A DNA stretch of 11,909 nucleotides from an uncultured Clostridia bacterium (GTDB taxonomy: Bacteria > Bacillota > Clostridia > TANB77 > CAG-508), in the NCBI GenBank assembly GCA_934122155.1, contig CAKOVX010000016.1, forward strand, positions 1 through 11,909. The letters are read 5' to 3'. Shown in pieces: positions 4,700 through 11,909 of this stretch (its first letter is position 1; every line of letters starts with the position of its first letter). A program made the position numbers and the translations under genes. A model generated the notes under the pieces. The model searched no databases and had not been told where the DNA came from. It saw only the letters and a list, made by a program, of their open reading frames with translations.

Positions 4700-7003
4700 T
4701 TAGTAGTTATTTTTCATTTTATTTAATGTATCATTCATACTTGGTGTAAAGCTATTTTGTGGGTTATATGAAGTATTCCTTGTATTATTTCCTATTAAAG
4801 GGTACACCATGTTGCTCAAAGTTTCAAGTGTTGATATAAATGTTCTTGAATATCCATTTAATGTAATTTTACAATTTATAATTCCATCTAAATATTTTGA
4901 ATAAGTTTGTTCTTCAAATGGTATAACACAGTATTTAACTGTATCTTTATTAAATAGTTCAGTCATGAAAGACATTGCAGGGTCATTGTAATATGCTATT
5001 CCTCCAATTATTGTTCTTTCTGTAACACTTTTTAGCCTTACCATTTTGTTTAACACTATTCTAATTTTTTCTGGAGCTAATACATTTCTTGATTTTAAAT
5101 TTCTTAAAAATGCTGTCAATGGTTGTATTGTTAAAATATCTGGACTTTGTACTAAATAGAGTTCATGTGCTTGTGCAAAGTAGTTATAGTCTGTTTCAAA
5201 GTCACAATCTAAAATTACTAATGAATAGTTTCTTGCTAATGTTTCTAATATATTTGCATAATTTGTAGCCTCTTGCTCTTCTCCTGGAAGTGTTGTATAT
5301 ACTGTTAAATTTTTATGTACTTGAATTCCTGTTGCATTACCATTTTTTAAATTGTCTATACAGTTATAAGCTATATTACGTAATTTTTCTTCATTTTCTG
5401 TGTATATATAATATGCATTTTTATTTCTTGTTAAATCTAAAATTGCTGTATTGATGCCTTTTTGTGAAAGTAACTCTGCAACATTATTTACTAAAAATGA
5501 GGTTCCATTTTTAGAAGTTCCAACAAAAGCAACAATTTTTTTATCTTTAGATATAATGCTTGCTGTATTGTATTCATTATAGCTACTTGTAGTAATAGGT
5601 GAAGCTACATTTATTTTTGGCTCATTTATAGGTTTTGGTTGTGGTATTTCTTCTTGTTTTACAGAATTTTGTGATTCAAAAGTATATTCAGGTTCATTTT
5701 CTTGTGCAAATAAAAATTCATTGTCTAGTCCAGGCAATACAATATTATCTTCATTATTATTAGTATCCTGACTTTCTTCATCACCTAATTCAAATAAATT
5801 TACTGGTGCTGTTTCTTCTTCTGCATTTGGCATAATAGTAATTTGTCCTTGAATACTAGCATCTCTTTGTTCTATCGTTTCTTGTTTTTTTGGTCTGCCT
5901 CTTCCTCTTTTTACTACTGGTTCAGTTTCTTCTTCTACCTTAACTTTTTTAGGTCTGCCTCTTCTTTTTGGTTGTGGTTCTTCTTGTGCTACCATATTAT
6001 TGTCTTCATTGTTTTCAACTTCCATTGCCATATTATTACTAGATATTGCATTGCTATTGAAGTTTTCTTCATGTTCCACTTCTACGGCACTTTTAATCGG
6101 TGTATCATTTGTGCTTTTCTCTTCTTGTATTCTTTTTACCGTACTAGTATTAATAGCAGATGGTATTACTACTGGTTCAGTTACTATATTTTTATTTAGA
6201 TTTTGTCTTATTATTTCTAAGTCTTCCATGTTTTCATGAAGGCTTTCTTTTTTTACTTTTTCTTTTTTATTGTATTGATTATATTTTTCTGCTGGTTTTG
6301 AAGGTATTCCAAAAGCTACAACTTCTTGATATTTTGGGCTATTGGCTTCTAGAACTGCTTTAACATTTAATGGCAAAAATTTAGCAATTAATCTTAGCTG
6401 TGCATCAGTATACTGACTAGCAATATGATCAAAGCTTTCTACATATTGTTCTTCATTTCTGCCTAACCTTTTATAATGATTTAAGATATTTTGAATTTCA
6501 ACTTCACTGACATCACCTTCGTTTTCTACTTTGTAGTCAACGTCATCTGGGTCTATATGATAATATGCCTTTGCTTCTTTTTTACCGCGTGGTCTATTTA
6601 ATAATTGGCATACAGCAGTAATACTCCTATCTTTTCCAATAAGAGCATTATATACACCTATGCCAAATAGCTTAACTAGCATCTGTTCTGACTTTTCTCT
6701 TCTATCTGCACATATTAAAATTATCGGAATATCATTTCCTTCTTGATTTGTTGCTTCATCACTAATAGTGTCTAATTTTTCGAATATAAATTTATCAATT
6801 TGATCATAATTATTGCTTGAAAATGGTTGTAAATCTTCGCTTATAACAATTCTATCATAAGTTTTATCTCTTTGTAATTCTTTAATAATTGCATTAAAAT
6901 AATATACATTTTTTACTGAGATAATTTCTTTATATTCTTGTTGATATTTTTTTGTTATTGACTCAGAAATGCTTTCATTATTAACTGCAAATAATACCTT
7001 CAT
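4700..7003 (-). CDS. CpaE/TadZ-like protein: receiver-like N-terminus, AT-hook linker, degenerate ParA/MinD ATPase
   Basis: A 767-residue protein starting at the ATG at 7001-7003, which has a GGAGGGG site 9 bases upstream; an in-frame TTG 20 codons earlier would lie inside the preceding gene. Residues 1-130 resemble a degenerate receiver domain (MKVLFAVN, IVISEDLQPF, DIPIILICADRR). Residues 147-235 are a helical region of unknown type. Residues 250-485 are a low-complexity, charged linker with two AT-hook-like motifs: RRGRPKK (347-353) and RGRGRPKK (366-373). Residues 488-740 form a ParA/MinD/CpaE-type domain: IVAFVGTSKNGTSFLVNN, then the Walker B-like LVILDCD (595-601), the YLVQSPDILTIQPL strand and VLNKM. 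The P-loop reads GTSKNGTS, without the GK[ST] lysine or the MinD signature lysine, so ATP hydrolysis may be weak or absent. TadZ/CpaE proteins position pilus machinery using the same receiver-plus-ATPase architecture. It lies 5 bases after the pilin-like gene. Confidence 0.75.
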   Translation of the reverse strand: MKVLFAVNNESISESITKKYQQEYKEIISVKNVYYFNAIIKELQRDKTYDRIVISEDLQPFSSNNYDQIDKFIFEKLDTISDEATNQEGNDIPIILICADRREKSEQMLVKLFGIGVYNALIGKDRSITAVCQLLNRPRGKKEAKAYYHIDPDDVDYKVENEGDVSEVEIQNILNHYKRLGRNEEQYVESFDHIASQYTDAQLRLIAKFLPLNVKAVLEANSPKYQEVVAFGIPSKPAEKYNQYNKKEKVKKESLHENMEDLEIIRQNLNKNIVTEPVVIPSAINTSTVKRIQEEKSTNDTPIKSAVEVEHEENFNSNAISSNNMAMEVENNEDNNMVAQEEPQPKRRGRPKKVKVEEETEPVVKRGRGRPKKQETIEQRDASIQGQITIMPNAEEETAPVNLFELGDEESQDTNNNEDNIVLPGLDNEFLFAQENEPEYTFESQNSVKQEEIPQPKPINEPKINVASPITTSSYNEYNTASIISKDKKIVAFVGTSKNGTSFLVNNVAELLSQKGINTAILDLTRNKNAYYIYTENEEKLRNIAYNCIDNLKNGNATGIQVHKNLTVYTTLPGEEQEATNYANILETLARNYSLVILDCDFETDYNYFAQAHELYLVQSPDILTIQPLTAFLRNLKSRNVLAPEKIRIVLNKMVRLKSVTERTIIGGIAYYNDPAMSFMTELFNKDTVKYCVIPFEEQTYSKYLDGIINCKITLNGYSRTFISTLETLSNMVYPLIGNNTRNTSYNPQNSFTPSMNDTLNKMKNNY

Positions 7004-7008
7004 TTGTT

Positions 7009-7416
7009 TTAACCCCTCCAACCTCTTACAACTATTGCAAAGATTAATGGTAGTACTTGGCAAATTACCATTACTGTGATAATAGCTACTAGTACTCCAA
7101 ATCCTTTATCTTGTATGTCTAATTTTCTAATTCCTATAACATAACGATATATAGCTGCAAACACAATTCCAACGAATCCAAATGGTATACTATAAATTCT
7201 AACAATATTTAAAATATATGCCACTAATCCATATGTATTGTTTCCATATACTGCTTGATAATCTTCTAATTGTTTTAATGCTTTATCTTTCATTTCTACT
7301 AAATTAGTAGTTGTCGTTTCTGAAGTTAATACATTATTTGAATTATTAGTTGCATATACTGTAACTGTTCCAAATATAATTAATAAAATAAATACTACTG
7401 CGATTAATTTTTTCAT
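7009..7416 (-). CDS. Signal-peptide-bearing two-pass membrane protein, pilin-like
   Basis: A 135-residue protein. Residues 1-22 form a typical signal peptide (MKKLIAVVFILLIIFGTVTVYA, cut here in the text only). A Thr/Asn-rich, exported-looking stretch follows (23-60), then a long hydrophobic segment at about 64-95 and a second at 105-130, separated by the charged loop GIRKLDIQDKG. Small size, signal peptide and paired hydrophobic segments with a short polar loop are the layout of VirB2/TrbC-type pilins and of the pilin-like conjugal transfer proteins seen in Firmicutes and mycoplasmas. No strict signature confirms this, so the name is tentative. It is the first gene of the operon, with an extended -10 promoter and an AAGGAG ribosome site upstream, and its end overlaps the ribosome binding site of the TadZ-like gene, which argues for a shared function. 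A plain membrane anchor partner for the TadZ-like protein is the main alternative. Confidence 0.65.
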   Translation of the reverse strand: MKKLIAVVFILLIIFGTVTVYATNNSNNVLTSETTTTNLVEMKDKALKQLEDYQAVYGNNTYGLVAYILNIVRIYSIPFGFVGIVFAAIYRYVIGIRKLDIQDKGFGVLVAIITVMVICQVLPLIFAIVVRGWRG

Positions 7417-7461
7417 AAAATATTTACTCCTTTTTAGCTTTTTGCTTTTAATTTCTCATCT

Positions 7462-7470
7462 ATTATATCA
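7462..7470 (-). promoter_or_regulatory. Extended -10 promoter of the pilin-like/TadZ/GAF/ireB/ruvX operon
   Basis: The minus strand reads TGATATAAT: a perfect TATAAT at 7462-7467 with the TGn extension at 7468-7470. No good -35 is visible at 16-18 bases, as is usual for extended -10 promoters. The start codon of the pilin-like gene lies 45 bases downstream of the -10. Confidence 0.6.
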
Positions 7471-7496
7471 TACAATAAACTAAGGAAAATAGCAAG

Positions 7497-7534
7497 AAAA
7501 AACTGGAGATTTTTTTAAAAAACTCCAGTTTTTT
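7497..7534 (-). terminator. Strong, symmetric intrinsic terminator after the Fn3 gene
   Basis: AAAAAACTGGAG (7497-7508) and CTCCAGTTTTTT (7523-7534) form a perfect 12-base stem with A-runs before and T-runs after on either strand. It starts 8 bases past the Fn3 stop codon and separates this unit from the downstream operon. It could act in both directions. Confidence 0.9.
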
Positions 7535-7542
7535 CTGTTGTA

Positions 7543-9057
7543 TTATTTTCCAGTAAATTCTTTTGTTTCAGAATATGGTCCATATTCATAAGTACCATTG
7601 CTATTTATTTTGTATGCTCTTATTGTTGCAGTGTATACCCAGTCTTCTTTCATTATTCCTGTAATAACTTTGCTGTTTGTATCTGCTGTTAATCTGATAG
7701 AGCCACCTAAACCTGGTACTGTAAACTCAATTTCATATCCATCTGCATTTTTTACTTTATCCCAGTGTAAATATGCTGTATAATCATATACAAAAGAAGA
7801 AATATTTTTTACTTTTTCAAGTTTTTGATATTCTTCTGTTGAAAAAGTTCTCGCTGATGAATATTCTCCTGTAATTTGTTTTCCATTAACAGTTCTATAA
7901 GCGCAAACCTTTACTTTATATGTTGTATCATATTTTAAATCATCTAATACTGCTCTTGTTCTTGTTACAGATTTTTTATATCTAAAATTACCATTTTCTT
8001 CAGCAATGTAAATATCATATCCATCTGCGTTTGATACTTTAGACCAAGTTAAGCTTACTGAATTTCCATCAACTTCTCTTTCTAAGTTTTTAACCTTGTC
8101 CAATTCATATTTGCTTTCTGTTGTAAAACTTACTTTTGCAGAATCTGGTGAACATACTTTTTCACTCTTCTCGTCATTATATGCTACTATAATTACTTTA
8201 TACTTTGTATCATACTCTAAATCTGAAACAGCTGTATATGTTCTTTTAGTATTTTTTACACGATTGAATTTTCCATTTCCTTCAGCTAGCCATACTTCAT
8301 ATCCTGTTGCATTTTTTACTTTTTTCCAACCAATATATGCTTTATTTTCTTTAACTTCATCTACATATACACCTGTTACTTTGTCTAATTTTAACTCTGT
8401 GTCTTGTTTTGTTGTGTCTTTAATAGTAATAGAAGCCTCATTTGAAAAATCACCATATATTGTGTTTTCATTTGCAGCACTATATGCTTTTACCTTAAAT
8501 TTATAGGTTTTTCCTACTTCTGCACCTTTGATAAATGTATTTTCTGTTAAAACACTACCAAGATTCATATATCCAAAGCCTGGCATTTCAACATATATTT
8601 GATATCCTGTTGCATTTGAAACTTTAGACCAATTCAAATTAATATATTGACCTGATTGTGAAACAGTTAAATTTTTGACCTTTTCTAAAGATATTGTTAT
8701 ATTAGAATTATATTCAATCTTAATTTCTTCTGAATATGATAATTCTACTTTTTGTCCCTTATTGTTTAGGTAATATGCACATACTTTTGCTTTATATGTA
8801 TTATTGCTATTAAAACCTATTACTGATGCTTTTGGACTTTTAACAGAACCAATAAGTTCATAACCTTTATTTGAAGTATTAATATATAGGTTATATCCAT
8901 CAGCATTTTGCTGAGCTGACCATGTAAGGTTTACTCCAGTTCCACTTTGTTTTGCAGCTAGATTATATTTGTTACTTGCTGCTTGTACTGGTATTATCAT
9001 TTGTAATAAAATTAACATTGTTGCAATTATAATTGTAATACTTTTTTTACATTTCAT
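7543..9057 (-). CDS. Secreted protein of five fibronectin type III-like repeats
   Basis: A 504-residue protein with a clean signal peptide (MKCKK, hydrophobic core, PVQA before a likely cleavage after residue 26). The rest is five tandem Fn3-like domains at about residues 31-116, 124-213, 223-313, 319-407 and 412-503. Each has the hallmark tryptophan strand followed by NA-D/T-GY: WSAQQNADGYNLYI, WSKVSNATGYQIYV, WKKVKNATGYEVWL, WSKVSNADGYDIYI and WDKVKNADGYEIEF, and later a YKxKVxAY strand. Repeats 3 and 4 are the closest to each other and may be a recent duplication. There is no LPXTG motif, SLH or other anchor and no catalytic domain, so it is either released or held by other surface components. 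Such repeats usually bind carbohydrate or protein or act as spacers. It has its own promoter, an AAAGGAGG ribosome site and a strong terminator. Confidence 0.88.
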   Translation of the reverse strand: MKCKKSITIIIATMLILLQMIIPVQAASNKYNLAAKQSGTGVNLTWSAQQNADGYNLYINTSNKGYELIGSVKSPKASVIGFNSNNTYKAKVCAYYLNNKGQKVELSYSEEIKIEYNSNITISLEKVKNLTVSQSGQYINLNWSKVSNATGYQIYVEMPGFGYMNLGSVLTENTFIKGAEVGKTYKFKVKAYSAANENTIYGDFSNEASITIKDTTKQDTELKLDKVTGVYVDEVKENKAYIGWKKVKNATGYEVWLAEGNGKFNRVKNTKRTYTAVSDLEYDTKYKVIIVAYNDEKSEKVCSPDSAKVSFTTESKYELDKVKNLEREVDGNSVSLTWSKVSNADGYDIYIAEENGNFRYKKSVTRTRAVLDDLKYDTTYKVKVCAYRTVNGKQITGEYSSARTFSTEEYQKLEKVKNISSFVYDYTAYLHWDKVKNADGYEIEFTVPGLGGSIRLTADTNSKVITGIMKEDWVYTATIRAYKINSNGTYEYGPYSETKEFTGK

Positions 9058-9086
9058 AAAAACAACCTCCTTTTATAACCTTTCAA

Positions 9087-9115
9087 ATTATACCACATTA
9101 CTTTAATTTAGTCAA
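9087..9115 (-). promoter_or_regulatory. Consensus promoter of the Fn3 repeat gene
   Basis: The minus strand has TTGACT (9110-9115), a 17-base spacer ending in TGG, and TATAAT (9087-9092), i.e. a near-consensus -35, ideal spacing and an extended -10. The -35 overlaps the TGA stop codon of the upstream 65-residue gene. It ends 29 bases before the Fn3 start codon. Confidence 0.85.
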
Positions 9116-9309
9116 TATTTTCCAGTGTTTATATCCTCGTTTTCTATAATTCTTAATTGGGTTTCTGTGTCATTTACTACATTTTTATTTTCCTTTAACT
9201 TATTTTCATAATATTCTCTTTGTAATACTATAATTGTTGCAAAAATAATGCATAATATTAAGATACAAGATATGAATAATTTTCTAGTAACCATTCTTTC
9301 ATTTTTCAT
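9112..9309 (-). CDS. Small single-pass membrane protein, unknown
   Basis: A 65-residue protein: a short basic N-terminus (MKNERMVTRK), one hydrophobic segment at about residues 11-29 (LFISCILILCIIFATIIVL), then a charged, helix-prone tail with Glu/Lys/Asn-rich sequence to the end. The layout suggests a one-pass protein with its tail outside the cytoplasm (inference from the basic flank). It follows dnaE after 15 bases and has an AAAGGAG ribosome site between, so it is probably the last gene of the dnaE transcript. I do not recognise the family. Its short anchor-plus-coil form recalls DivIC/FtsL-like divisome proteins, but it is shorter and lacks their features, so I do not assign it there. 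The stop is TGA, which argues against a genetic code that reads TGA as Trp. Confidence 0.7.
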   Translation of the reverse strand: MKNERMVTRKLFISCILILCIIFATIIVLQREYYENKLKENKNVVNDTETQLRIIENEDINTGKY

Positions 9310-9324
9310 AATTAAATTTCTCCT

Positions 9325-11909
9325 TTATATTAAAATAACTTGAGCATTTTCTTCTCCAACTAGTTCTTGAAATTCTTCTAAAATTTCTGGTGTCATATAA
9401 ATTCCACCTGCTTTATCAAGCTTTTCTCCATTTCTTATTTGCATTTGCATATTGCTTCTTTCGCCATTAAAAAAGTGAATTGCACCTTTAAGTTTTTCTT
9501 TGGTTGCTTCATCTAAATTTGTAACATTTAATTCAAATGCCTTTTTCTTGATTTCTGCAAATTCTTTTATTGTTCTAGCCACAATCTTAGGCTCTTCATC
9601 TTCTCTAATACTTAGTCTACCTTCTACTTCAACAATATTATCATTTACTAATATATCAGAACATTGTCTATAACAACTATCAAAAACTATAAATTCAGTT
9701 GCTCCATATAAATCTTCAATTGTGACAAATGCCATGATTGTATTGTTTTTAGTATATTTTTTCTTAACATTTGTAACTATTCCTGCATATACTACATTTT
9801 GTCCATCTTGATATTCTGTAACTTTCTCATCTTCTTCTATTTCACTTGGTTCTGATAATTCTCTTAATTTCAAGCTATTTATAGTAGTTTTTGCTTCAAT
9901 TTGTGCTCTTATTTTTTCTAATGGATGTCCTGAAATATATATACCTAGCATTTCTTTTTCCATTGAAAGCTTCTCTTTTTCATCATATTCAGGTTCTATT
10001 ATATAATTGTACTTTATCTCTTCTTTTTGAGTTTCTCCTCCTAAGTCAAACATTGAAACCTGACCATCAAATCCTTTTTTATCATTGCTTATTGTATCAA
10101 TAATATTTTCGTAAGATACCATCAAAGTCTTCCTTGTTTGTCCTAGTTCGTCAAAAGCTCCTGCTTTTATTAAACTTTCAATACATTTTTTATTAACTGT
10201 TGTTTCTTTTATTCTTTCACAAAAATCACTAAAGTCTTTAAATTCTCCATGTTTTGTTCTTTCTTCTACTATTTCGTCAACAGCAGCTGTTCCAACATTT
10301 TTAATGCTTCCAAGTCCAAAGCGAATTTGATTTTTATCAACTGTAAATTTTGTATAGCTTTTATTTATATCTGGTTTTAATATTTGAATTGATAGTCTTT
10401 TACATTCTTCAATATAACCTGGTACTTTATCTAAATTTCCTAAAAAACTGTTAAGCATCGCTGCCATAAATTCTGTTGGATAGTATGCTTTTAAATATGC
10501 TGTTCTATATGATACAACAGCATAGGCTGCAGCATGTGACTTATTAAATGCATATTTTGCAAATTCAGCCATTTCATCAAATATTTTATTTGCAGACTGC
10601 TCATCTATACCATTTCTAATGCAACCTGGAACAACAATATTTCCATTTTCGTCTGTTTGTCCATGTATAAATATTTCTCTTTCCTTTGCCATTACATCTA
10701 GCTTTTTCTTACCCATGGCTCTTCTTACTAAGTCAGCTCTTCCTAATGAGTAACCTGCTAAGTCTCTAACTATTTGCATAACTTGTTCTTGGTAAACCAT
10801 ACAACCATAAGTAACTTCTAGAATTGGTTTTAATGCTGGATGTGTATATACTGCATGTTCTGGATCTTTTTTATTTGCAATATATCTTGGTATCTGGTCC
10901 ATTGGACCAGGTCTGTATAAAGAAACTCCGGCAATTATATCTTCCAAGCAGTCTGGTTTTAATTCCTTCATGAAGTTTGTCATTCCTTGACTTTCAAACT
11001 GGAATATGCCAACAGATTCTCCATTTTGCCATAGTTTATATACTTTAGGATCATTCATCTTTTCGTCAAACTTAACGTCTATTCCTTGATTTTGTTTTAC
11101 CAAATCTATTGTATCTTGAATAACAGTTAATGTTCTTAGTCCTAAGAAATCCATTTTTAAAAGTCCAAGTTCTTCTAGTGTTGTCATTATATATTGTGTT
11201 GATATAGCTCCATCTCTTACATAAAGTGGTACATAGCTTACTACTGGTTCTTTTGTAATAACTATACCACAAGCATGTGTTGAAGCTTGTCTTGGCATTC
11301 CTTCTAAAGCCATGGCAATATTTAACATTTTTTTAATTTCTTCGTCTGTATCATAAAGGTCTTTTAATTCTTTGTTTTGCTCCATAGCTTTTTTTATTGT
11401 AATATGTATTTCATTTGGTATCATTTTAGCTAGTTTGTCTGCTTCTGCATAAGGCATATCTAGTACTCTTGCAACATCACGAATAACCATTCTAGCAGAC
11501 ATTGTTCCAAATGTAATAATCTGTGAAACATGGTCTTTACCATATTTTTGCTCAACATATTCTATAACCTTATCCCTTTTTTCATAGCAAAAGTCAACGT
11601 CAAAATCAGGCATACTAATTCTTTCAGGATTTAAAAAACGCTCAAAAATTAGGTTATATTGAATAGGATCAATATCAGTAATCTCAATACTATATGCAAC
11701 TATTGAACCAGCTCCAGAACCTCTACCTGGTCCAACTGGTATATTATGTGTTTTAGCATAATGAATATAGTCCCATACAATTAAGAAGTAATCTACATAC
11801 CCCATTTTTTTGATGACACTTAATTCATATTCTGTTCTTTCTAATATTTCTTTACTTGGATTTTCTCCATATCTATTTTTTAGTCCATCATAAGTAAGTT
11901 TTTCCAAAT
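9325..11909 (-). CDS. dnaE: DNA polymerase III alpha subunit (DnaE type), 5' part outside window
   Basis: The C-terminal 861 or so codons of the replicative polymerase alpha subunit; the frame is open to the window edge, so the N-terminal PHP domain and any start codon are missing (full DnaE is about 1150-1180 residues). Numbering from the visible TTG at 11905-11907, the fingers motif is PVGPGRGSGAGS (57-68) and the catalytic palm motif is PDFDVDF (100-106), the two metal-binding Asp pairs of C-family polymerases; KMDFLGLRTLT supplies the third acidic residue. The YGCMVYQEQVMQ and FNKSHAAAYA blocks are conserved. QVSMFDL near residue 655 fits the internal beta-clamp binding motif, and NVVYAGIVTNVKKKYTKNN to about 790 is the OB-fold. 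It is the DnaE form, not PolC. Nothing looks broken. Confidence 0.97.
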   Translation of the reverse strand, partial: LEKLTYDGLKNRYGENPSKEILERTEYELSVIKKMGYVDYFLIVWDYIHYAKTHNIPVGPGRGSGAGSIVAYSIEITDIDPIQYNLIFERFLNPERISMPDFDVDFCYEKRDKVIEYVEQKYGKDHVSQIITFGTMSARMVIRDVARVLDMPYAEADKLAKMIPNEIHITIKKAMEQNKELKDLYDTDEEIKKMLNIAMALEGMPRQASTHACGIVITKEPVVSYVPLYVRDGAISTQYIMTTLEELGLLKMDFLGLRTLTVIQDTIDLVKQNQGIDVKFDEKMNDPKVYKLWQNGESVGIFQFESQGMTNFMKELKPDCLEDIIAGVSLYRPGPMDQIPRYIANKKDPEHAVYTHPALKPILEVTYGCMVYQEQVMQIVRDLAGYSLGRADLVRRAMGKKKLDVMAKEREIFIHGQTDENGNIVVPGCIRNGIDEQSANKIFDEMAEFAKYAFNKSHAAAYAVVSYRTAYLKAYYPTEFMAAMLNSFLGNLDKVPGYIEECKRLSIQILKPDINKSYTKFTVDKNQIRFGLGSIKNVGTAAVDEIVEERTKHGEFKDFSDFCERIKETTVNKKCIESLIKAGAFDELGQTRKTLMVSYENIIDTISNDKKGFDGQVSMFDLGGETQKEEIKYNYIIEPEYDEKEKLSMEKEMLGIYISGHPLEKIRAQIEAKTTINSLKLRELSEPSEIEEDEKVTEYQDGQNVVYAGIVTNVKKKYTKNNTIMAFVTIEDLYGATEFIVFDSCYRQCSDILVNDNIVEVEGRLSIREDEEPKIVARTIKEFAEIKKKAFELNVTNLDEATKEKLKGAIHFFNGERSNMQMQIRNGEKLDKAGGIYMTPEILEEFQELVGEENAQVILI

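Noticed and set aside
5843..6363. Several overlapping plus-strand frames rich in Phe, Leu and Tyr
   Set aside because: They are antisense shadows of the acidic, AT-rich linker of the TadZ-like gene, with no ribosome site or family resemblance.
7004..7063. Upstream TTG start for the TadZ-like protein, adding 20 residues
   Set aside because: It would overlap the pilin-like gene and has no ribosome site; the ATG at 7001-7003 has GGAGGGG at good spacing.
8096..8506. A 136-codon plus-strand frame
   Set aside because: Antisense to the Fn3 repeats, low-complexity Ser/Tyr/Phe composition, no ribosome site.
11072..11272. A 66-codon minus-strand frame rich in Arg, Tyr, Asn and Thr
   Set aside because: Out-of-frame shadow inside conserved dnaE coding sequence.
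11905..11907. TTG near the right edge as the dnaE start
   Set aside because: It is an internal codon: the PHP domain is missing and the frame stays open to the edge of the window.
1..11909. CRISPR arrays, insertion sequences, rRNA or tRNA genes
   Set aside because: No regularly spaced repeats, transposase frames, terminal inverted repeats with target duplications, or cloverleaf-compatible sequences were seen.

Overview
The window is strongly AT-rich DNA in which every supported gene lies on the minus strand. Gene content (DnaE-type Pol III alpha, IreB, RuvX/YqgF, DUF1292), strong GGAGG-type ribosome binding sites and TGA used as a stop (the gene ending at 9112) point to a low-GC Firmicute using the standard bacterial code, most likely an uncultured or gut-type Clostridia. 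The genus cannot be fixed from sequence alone.

Layout in transcription order (high to low coordinates). 11909-9325: most of dnaE, with its 5' part (PHP domain) beyond the window edge, followed by a 65-residue one-pass membrane protein. 9115-7497: a stand-alone transcription unit with a consensus promoter, a secreted protein of five fibronectin type III-like repeats and a strong terminator. 7470-2447: a tight operon from an extended -10 promoter: a signal-peptide-bearing two-pass pilin-like membrane protein; a 767-residue CpaE/TadZ-like protein (receiver-like N-terminus, linker with two AT-hook motifs, degenerate ParA/MinD-type ATPase domain); a membrane-anchored GAF plus degenerate GGDEF protein starting at TTG; then the conserved ireB-ruvX pair, and finally DUF1292, which also has its own apparent promoter and then a hairpin. 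2401-1879: a four-pass membrane protein of unknown function with a terminator. 1836-1381: a VOC/bleomycin-resistance-like protein with a terminator. 1398-472: a promoter, a 40-residue small ORF, an HD-domain protein and cutA, the last two overlapping by 8 bases. 471-348: an intergenic stretch with two unusual GC-richer palindromes. 347-1: the N-terminal part of a Bro-N (phage antirepressor-like) protein that runs off the left edge.

The most interesting part is the 7416-3606 trio. A pilin-like protein, a TadZ/CpaE-like positioning ATPase and a GAF/GGDEF-like sensor resemble pieces of a surface pilus or secretion machine or its localisation module, but no secretion ATPase, platform protein or prepilin peptidase is present here. 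Co-transcription with ireB, a known phosphorylation target of the PASTA kinase IreK in enterococci, suggests but does not prove a link to cell-envelope signalling. The rest of the window is ordinary housekeeping and small accessory genes.
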